Shown: positions 57,440 to 64,000 of the stretch, piece by piece | Layout of the letters: every line of letters starts with the position of its first letter | How positions within the stretch are numbered: the first letter of the stretch is position 1 | Source of the DNA: Berghia stephanieae | Taxonomy: Eukaryota; Mollusca; Gastropoda; Nudibranchia; Aeolidiidae | DNA: 64,000 bases | Direction of reading: 5' to 3' | Assembly (NCBI GenBank): GCA_034508935.3 | Contig: CM067443.1 | Coordinates: 51,177,038 to 51,241,037, forward strand | The notes under the pieces: model-generated | Told to the model about the DNA's origin: nothing | Database searches by the model: none | What the model saw: only the letters and a program-made list of their open reading frames with translations | Program-made: the position numbers and the translations under genes

Positions 57440-60400
57440 AAACAAAAAGTAAACTGTAACTCTTTAACAGTCAATATTAGAAAGAGAAAAAGGACACGAA
57501 AGTATCTAGGTTTGGGCCCGAAAATATAACGTAACTGAAACACCATTTATTTTGTTATTAGATATTCATTCTCAGGCCTAAACCTACTCCATATCCCTTT
57601 CTTATATCAATAATAATGTTGATGATGATAAACAAGCATTGAGTTTATCTCAATGAATGAACATGATGTAATAAATAGGAATATTATGGGACTGGGTAGA
57701 CGCATGGAATCGGGGCTAATCCATACCCTTATTGAAGAAGTCTTTACAATGAATGATCAACATGAAATTCTTATTATAATTTTTTACATTTTATAAAAGT
57801 GTAAATGTATAAAATAAAATTTCAAACTGTAAGGTGTTTTGTTGTGGATGTTATTTCAATTAATTTTACGCCGCTTTTGACACTTCTAGGTCATTGACAT
57901 CTCTGTCTTGCAAGGTTAAATGTGCCAAAAGTCACTCAAAAATGGATGACAATAATAGTCTGCCAGATCTTAACACCCAAATGAAAAAGTGTGAATACTA
58001 TATCAAGGTACACTTAGCCTCTGCAATACAAATGTTTTTAAAAGGATAACACTTCTAAAATTGATTTTTAAAAAAGGAAACTCATTGCTCACAAACCAAA
58101 ATGTGCTATGGTATCATAATAAATGCCAATATTTTCAACTGTTTGCTCACCATAAGAAAACTATTGACCCACTCAAATCTAAATAAGATTTTACAGTATT
58201 TCTGTTATAAAAATAAAGAGCTTTGAAAACACTAGGAAGTTGAAATTAACTTATAAAATGTAATGACTCGACAACTCAAACAAATAGCACCCATATCATT
58301 GACAAACAAAGCCATATATTGGATAAAACGTCACAAAGTCTGGAGAACATAAAGTATACACAGATTTTTAAAAAATGTTCATCCTTGCAATATACATTGA
58401 AAACAGTATACACAGAAAACAAAATAAACCAAAAAACAATTTGAAATGTTATTATTTTGAAATTTTGTTAGCGGACCCTTAACAATTCCAAAGATCTAAT
58501 TTACAAACTACCGTCAAGTCAAAAAAATAATAAACTACCCTTAAGCCAATAAGAATATTTTAGTATACTATTCATTCTAATCAGGATCAATAAAGTATAT
58601 CTTATCTTATACCCAAAAAAAAAAAAAAAGTGATTCTCAAGTCATGGACGTAATCAACTTTGCTCAGATTGAACTGTTCACTACACTAAGCTTATAATTA
58701 GTTTCAGCAATGAACACTGGTTTAATTTTCCATACAAGTTTTCACTTTGTGAAAAAAGCAATGGAACTCAATAAAAATTATCTACTTTAGAACGCAACAA
58801 GCTTTAAATAGTCATTATGCCTAAATACATGACCAAGTCCATTGAATTTCGGTTTAAACGGTAACTCTCTAATCTGCAAGTTAGAATTTTCCAAAATTTA
58901 AATATTACCTAAGTGATTGGACACAACTTTTGTTCTCCATTAATCCTCACATGCTACATAAGTTTCTGTTTTCTTGTTCTCGTATTATTCTGTCTCTTTT
59001 ATTCACTCTGCCCATGACAGTATAATTTTTCACAGATTCTCTAAACAGTAGTTTTTATGACCTGGAAAACAGTTTAGTTCGCAACTTTTATTTTAGATAT
59101 CAGAATCAAATGAATAAAAATTGTATACCCAAACACACACAAGCACAGGGCAGTAAAGAGATCTGGAACTCCTTAGTGCCAGCAACCCTTCGGAGTCACA
59201 GTAGGCACCTAAAAAGTAAGACAAAGAAGACTAGTCTACACACCACATGGCACAAACGGATTGCTGGTGCATTAGCTGTTTAAAAATCAAAGAAAAACAA
59301 AACATGAATAAGGGGACTGTGAATTGTGCATTAACTGCACAGGCAGAAATGTCTAATGACGACACATTTGCAATAAAAAACACTGAATAACTTCATTCAT
59401 ACCCTACATGAATAATGTACATATTCTTGTTGCACATGCGTAAGTATTTGATCATTTTATAGCTTGTTCACACAACCAAATTAATATACTAATATATTTT
59501 ATAATAAATAAACATTCGACTTGTCATTCTATCATTGGATCCATCAAGGCCACATCAATCAGAGAAACCCATGGACACCAGTCTCGTATTGCAATTGTAG
59601 TGGTGTCTTGCAGAATAAGACATGAAAAAACAGTTGCAACTAAGGCTTATCTAAGAAAGGTGATGCTTGTTCCTGATTTTACCAACAATGTCAACAGGAA
59701 TAGTGCTAGGGTATATCATCCAAATCTTCTTCCTTATCCCAAATAATTATATTCAAATTAAATAACATGAAAAATATCATTGTGTATGCCTGTGTCATGA
59801 GAGCAGTCCTTCAAAAACAAAGCGAAGAAATAGGAAGCTAGTTTATCACAGAGCTTTCTGCCAGATCCAAGAGACCAACTAGCCAATTACTGCTGGGTGA
59901 CAGAGAGCTCAGAAAAATAAATTCAGACAACCCGGGTTCGAATCTTGGGAGGCGAGTTCTCTATCAAATGAACGATCAGCACACCCTCGGTAGCATGAGC
60001 TCACATTTTAATTTTAAAACGAAGGTCAGATCAATTTTCATATTAGCCTTTACACCCTTTCTGTCTCAGGGTCTGTAATGCCTCAGTCCTAGGATAAGCT
60101 TTGTTTGTCTCTAAGTTTTCTATAAGTCAGACTGTGCAATATGCATCATAATAGTGAAGACCTTTAGAATACTTTCTTCAAATCAAACAGTGCTCTAATC
60201 TAACCCAAAATGTACTTAAACATTGAAAGTAGATCTAATAAACAATTCTTAAATAAATAAAGATAAAGGTAACCTGCATAGCAAACAATGATAAAATAGT
60301 TTCAAAAGTATTTTTTTAAAAAACAACAAAACAACATGGATTGTATTCCTCGTCTTGCCATGTACTAATTGTCAATCATTTATCCAACTGCAAGTCGATC

Positions 60401-60686
60401 ATGATTTTTATCTCATGTCCGAGTATTTTTTTGGTCCCATGAAGAAGGGCTTATCAGTGTTACCTTCACTGTATAGAAATAATAGTGATTTAAAAAAAAT
60501 ACAAATAAATATTAGAGTGATGATCATAATAATAATAATAGTAGAAGTAGTAGTTGTAGAAGTAGTGGTAGTAGTAAATTAGTAGTAGTTGTAGTGTTAA
60601 GATTAGTGGTAGAAGTAGTAAATCATAAAAATAACAACAGAGCTTTTCAAATACAGCCATCACATAGATCTCAAATAGCTTAAAAT
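57440..60686. other. Intergenic sequence, mostly unassigned
   Basis: Holds a possible retroposon-like start at 57850-57990 (TTTTACGCCGCTTTTGACAC), a LINE-type tail near 58575-58632 (AATAAAGTATATCTTATCTT plus poly-A) and a B box-like CCCGGGTTCGAATCTTGGGA at 59931-59950. The distal part may be 3' UTR of the huntingtin gene; TTTATT (AATAAA on the minus strand) occurs at 59088-59093. No exon was found. Confidence 0.45.
60526..60605. repeat. AAT and GTA/GTT microsatellite
   Basis: AAT repeats pass into GTAGTA and TTGTAG variants. Confidence 0.85.
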
Positions 60687-60687
60687 A

Positions 60688-61114
60688 CACTTGGCACAAA
60701 AAAAAGTGCATCCTGTAAATCGCTTTAACTCAGTCAAGCTAAATTAACCAAATTGAATTAAAACTGAAATTAACTATGACCAAAGTCCCATGCCCAATTT
60801 CAAAAGCCTAATTGATTGGGTTACTGAAAGGTGGAAAAAAAATATATGACAGCTGCACAAAACCCCTAAATGTGAGTGGAAATTGGAATTTGTAATCTGG
60901 GGGCCAAATTTTCAGCAAATTTGTTTTTAAAACATGGCAATTGGTAGGTTTTTGTTATTGCAATCTATGTCGGCTGTAATAAAAATACAAATTTCAAACT
61001 TGCATTGAACCTTTGGCCATAGATATGCTTTTTTACTCTCAAATTTAAATAATCTGGTTGTAAAATTGAGAGAGTTATTGTAAATAATGCGCTTTTCTTT
61101 TTGTGCCAGGTAGT
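60688..61114. mobile_element. MITE with Tc1/mariner-like inverted ends
   Basis: The left end CACTTGGCACAAAAAAAAGT pairs with the right end, whose reverse complement is CTACCTGGCACAAAAAGAAA. Similarity continues inward for about 45 bp (GCATCCTGTAAATC against GCGCATTATTTACA). TA dinucleotides flank both ends. About 430 bp with no coding potential. It would lie in the 3' UTR or just downstream of huntingtin. Confidence 0.65.
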
Positions 61115-61283
61115 ATGTAACAATCAACATAAAGGTATTGAAGAACAAGGTCAAAAAATGTCTTTGACTTTGAACTATCTCAAAAGTTTCAGCAATAGAA
61201 ACATTTTCATGCATTTAAGTCATAGGAATATCTTTGAATATGGTCTTCATAGCAAGTTGTGCTTCAGCACAATAATATTGGGA

Positions 61284-61473
61284 CTATGATGTTAGGCATC
61301 GGACAAGATCACTATATGGTGAGTCAGGGGTGGCAATTGTCTGGAATGTTGAAGTGAATGCCCTTTTGTGATTATCCTCACTCAGTTGATGATAGAAGTC
61401 TAGAGCTGTTAGACAAAATAGTCTTCTGTCCACTATCTCCATGCGACCCATACGACCCAGGACATGGGGAAAT
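61284..61473 (-). CDS. HTT: HTT terminal coding exon
   Basis: The acceptor is gtttatcag and the stop is TAG at 61284-61286. It reads [62 protein letters not shown] after the split leucine. It aligns throughout with human [20 protein letters not shown] and the following residues. Confidence 0.95.
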
Positions 61474-62445
61474 CTGATAAACTGAGTTAAGGACCTTGTA
61501 TGTTTAAAGTCATAGGATGTGTATATTCTGTTCTCCAAAGGACTATTTGCACACTGAGTATTTGCTCTTCTGGTTTAAAAACATGACTGATCACACCTTG
61601 GTCATAACTTCCAAGACTCTTTCTACATTTTATTTTTGGTCACACATCGTTCACACATCGAATTTGCTATAAGCACCAATTGCTGCTTTTAATCTAAGAC
61701 AAAGGATACAGAGCCCTAAGCCAAGCATTATTGGAGGCTGAGATGAAGAAGAGTGTGAGGGAGGACATGGCCATCGACAGTGGAGATCTCTGAGTGAAAT
61801 TTGACAGACTCAACATGACCCACTCCCTGACCACGTGGTGCTGCTGCTGCTGGTGAAGATTGGTGAATACCTGTGGTAATCAAAGTTACAGTTCAATAAG
61901 TGAAATGAATTAGATATGAGCATCTAAAAAATCCTCCAAAACAATGTTGTCAGTAAAAAAAGTAATTACCAAGATCAATATCTAGATAAACAATGAAAAA
62001 CCGGAATAGGTAAACATTTTTTATTATGTACATAGGTGAAAATATAAGTGTGCTTAGGTCAAAATTCAAGTGAGATGATAGACTTTGAATTCAGGGAAAG
62101 AAGACCTTTCCAGTCACATCCTTGTAACTCACGAAAAGGCTAGATAACTGGGAGTATCTTAATAAATGCATCATTTGGTTAGACAAGGCTATATTATTTG
62201 GCTTGATGAGGTCTTAACAGTGACTTTTGTGGTAAAGGTGATCAGTCCTTTTGAACTCGTAACTAGTTTCCCAAGTTTGAAACCTGATCTTAACATCATA
62301 AGTCCCAAAGGCTTACATACATTTTCCTTGTTAAATCTGAGATGGGGTGTAATATTGGAGATATCTAGTGTTGGCAGAGCTCTTTGTCCAAAAGTGTTAT
62401 GCAAGTTTTTAAAAGCTTGTTTATAGTCCTTTCTGTTAAGTTACT

Positions 62446-62515
<70 letters not shown>

Positions 62516-63667
62516 GGAAAAGCTATTATTACCATAGTATATACTCCTTCCAATATATTGATATCTTTTTTAAAAAAAATTACGCACATCACTTGCAAGA
62601 GGCAAATTAGGGGTGTGCTATAACAAGTAGCATTAAAGTTTAAACAAGGATGCAAACCTTAATATAGTTGGAAAAAGACTTTTGGACATGAGCAGACTGC
62701 CATTTTGACAAAACATCCTTTTAGAATAGTAAAATCCTGTCAAAGAAGAAAACGAAACTGTTCCTCTTGGCCATGTAAAAGCTTAGAGTATTTATGGATG
62801 AAAATGTCTGCCAACCTGGAAGACAACCTTGGCGATCAGAGATGGGTAGGGCTGGTGGGCAGACAAAAATTCTCCAATCACTTTGTTCATTATGTCTTGG
62901 GGAGGAAAGAAATCTGCCAGGAATGCTGGGAGCAGACGAGTAATGACTCGGGCCTCATACGGATAACCTTTCTTGATTCTGACAGACAAAAAAGCATTTG
63001 ATTAGCTTTGAATCAAGAACCAATGTGTTGTAATGATGTCGAGTAACATAAAAAAAAAAACAAAAAAAAAAACAAAGCAGATTTACATATTGCTATGTTT
63101 TTCTGCGTTTCATTAAAGCTACACATTTCCCTGGTATCAAGAACTCCCTCAGGTAAAGGAAAATAATTTTTATAGTGTTAACTAAAAATTTGTTGTGAAA
63201 TGAGATATCTAAGGAATAGCGCACAAATGGAAATAGTGTCCTTTTGAGTTCATCGCATTTTAATGCAGCAACCATCAAAGCTTCAACAAATTTTAAAAAA
63301 TTATGATGGAACAATGATTTTGAAATGATCACCTACAATAAACATCTTTATAAAATATCCTGCTGTGAATTTCTACCTCTTTACTTTGAAAAATGTGTAG
63401 CAGAAAAAAGATAAAAGCCCTTTAAACTCATTTGCTGCTTTAAAAAAAATGTGGAATTTTGTTTCTCCATTCACGATTTATAAAGTGAAAAGTTTGGAAT
63501 GACTTATTTAATCATGTGTTTTTGAAAGACTTGCCTATCAAACAGCACAGTAACTCTCTCCATGGCTAAAATCAGGGAGTCAGGGTCCTGGTGAAGAAGC
63601 TCTAGCCCTGGGGTGACAAAACAGTCATTCTCTCTAGGAGTTGGGCTGTACTGATCTATTGATTTCC
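61284..63667 (-). CDS. HTT: Huntingtin, C-terminal part (last four coding exons)
   Basis: Huntingtin is a very large HEAT-repeat scaffold that acts in vesicle transport, autophagy and cilia, in complex with HAP40. The window holds its last 215 or so residues on the minus strand, in four exons with matching phase. Matches to the known vertebrate C-terminus are almost word for word: [83 protein letters not shown] and [16 protein letters not shown]. The N-terminal polyglutamine exon is far outside. The end is shorter than in human: CLTS then stop, where human has CLRNVHKVTTC. The upstream part runs off the right edge behind a long AAT array. The gene is convergent with the PLAT gene, 14 kb away. 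Confidence 0.95.
61710..61870 (-). CDS. HTT: HTT exon, second from the end
   Basis: The acceptor is gattaccacag and the donor is GGCTCT|gtatcc. It reads [54 protein letters not shown]. It aligns with human [20 protein letters not shown]. Four CAG codons stand where human has STGQ. Confidence 0.93.
62450..62513. repeat. (AT)n microsatellite in an HTT intron
   Basis: About 64 bp of pure TA repeats. Poly-IY frames on both strands arise from it. Confidence 0.97.
62816..62978 (-). CDS. HTT: HTT exon, third from the end
   Basis: The acceptor is ttgtctgtcag and the donor is TTCCAG|gttggc. After the split R it reads [54 protein letters not shown]. This is the most conserved stretch of the C-terminal HEAT domain. 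Confidence 0.95.
63535..63667 (-). CDS. HTT: HTT exon, fourth from the end, with GC donor
   Basis: The acceptor is ctgtctccag and the donor is TTTGATAG|gcaagt, a GC donor in its usual strong context (AG|GCAAGT). It encodes [44 protein letters not shown] and a split R. The junction FDR|IKKG sits exactly where human has FDRIRKG, so the exon end is secure. Confidence 0.92.
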
Positions 63668-63692
63668 CTGGAGACAGAAACGTACAATCCAC

Positions 63693-63695
<3 letters not shown>

Positions 63696-63739
<44 letters not shown>

Positions 63740-63765
63740 TAATAATAATAATGATAATAATAATA

Positions 63766-63838
<73 letters not shown>

Positions 63839-63845
63839 TATTAAA

Positions 63846-63912
<67 letters not shown>

Positions 63913-63950
63913 TGACAATAATAATAATAATAATAATGATGATGATGATA
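63696..63950. repeat. Long (AAT)n array in an HTT intron
   Basis: About 250 bp of AAT with a few variants (AGT, AAC, GAT), starting 29 bp upstream of the 63535-63667 exon's acceptor. Poly-L frames come from it. A TAG/GTA array starts again at 63981 and runs off the window. Confidence 0.97.
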
Positions 63951-64000
63951 ATAATATTAATACTAACAGGTTTTGGTGGTACTTGTAGTAGTAGTAGTAG

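Noticed and set aside
59931-59950. tRNA gene around CCCGGGTTCGAATCTTGGGA
   Set aside because: Only a B box-like motif; no matching A box or stems at the proper distance.
62166-62426. Overlapping frames on both strands in an HTT intron
   Set aside because: No match to HTT or to a transposon, and HTT exons on either side join without it.
63656-63838. Poly-leucine frame on the minus strand
   Set aside because: Translation of the AAT array; the HTT exon starts only at 63667.

Overview
This is a eukaryotic, animal-type stretch of DNA: AT-rich, with spliced genes that have GT-AG introns, very long simple-sequence arrays, tRNA-derived SINEs, LINE 3' ends and many decayed Tc1/mariner copies. The mix (SINE and LINE tails ending in GCGCTATATAAA-type motifs and ATT arrays, DUF4817-type mariner relics) would fit a mollusc or another spiralian, but nothing here fixes the species. 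The tRNA-Lys SINE that is abundant in cephalopods was not seen. There are no bacterial features. || Region 1 (about 1-47.3 kb, + strand) is the 3' part of one large gene. I can chain 23 exons, including an 11-codon microexon, with matching phases from 1065 to a stop at 46986-46988, about 1,200 codons. The window enters it just before a PLAT domain (three exons, 1065-2835). A single hydrophobic segment follows in the 7919-8101 exon, then a polar stretch of about 820 residues with no domain I recognise. The last exon holds two closely spaced membrane helices whose FQPLK motif resembles the fourth and fifth membrane segments of polycystin-1 proteins. The reading frame then stops, before any polycystin channel domain. 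One exon (7262-7462) chains only if one base is missing near 7417. || Region 2 (about 47.3-61.2 kb) is the gap between two convergent genes and is mostly repeats. It includes an abundant retroposon family of about 500-530 bp that is CTGGGTGGG-headed, A-tailed and has 11-bp target duplications, as well as LINE 3' ends and SINEs. || Region 3 (61.28-63.67 kb, - strand) holds the last four coding exons of huntingtin (HTT). They are recognised by near-verbatim matches to the C-terminal HEAT region, including [17 protein letters not shown]. One intron has a GC donor. The rest of HTT lies beyond the right edge. || The introns of the first gene carry most of the repeats: mariner relics at 8.9-10.3, 22.0-22.3, 26.7-27.2, 29.6-29.9, 30.1-30.5 and 45.6-46.5 kb, a pair of inverted TTAA-bounded elements at 24.1 and 34.1 kb, LINE and Penelope-like fragments, and long microsatellites. 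The two genes show no functional link beyond being neighbours.
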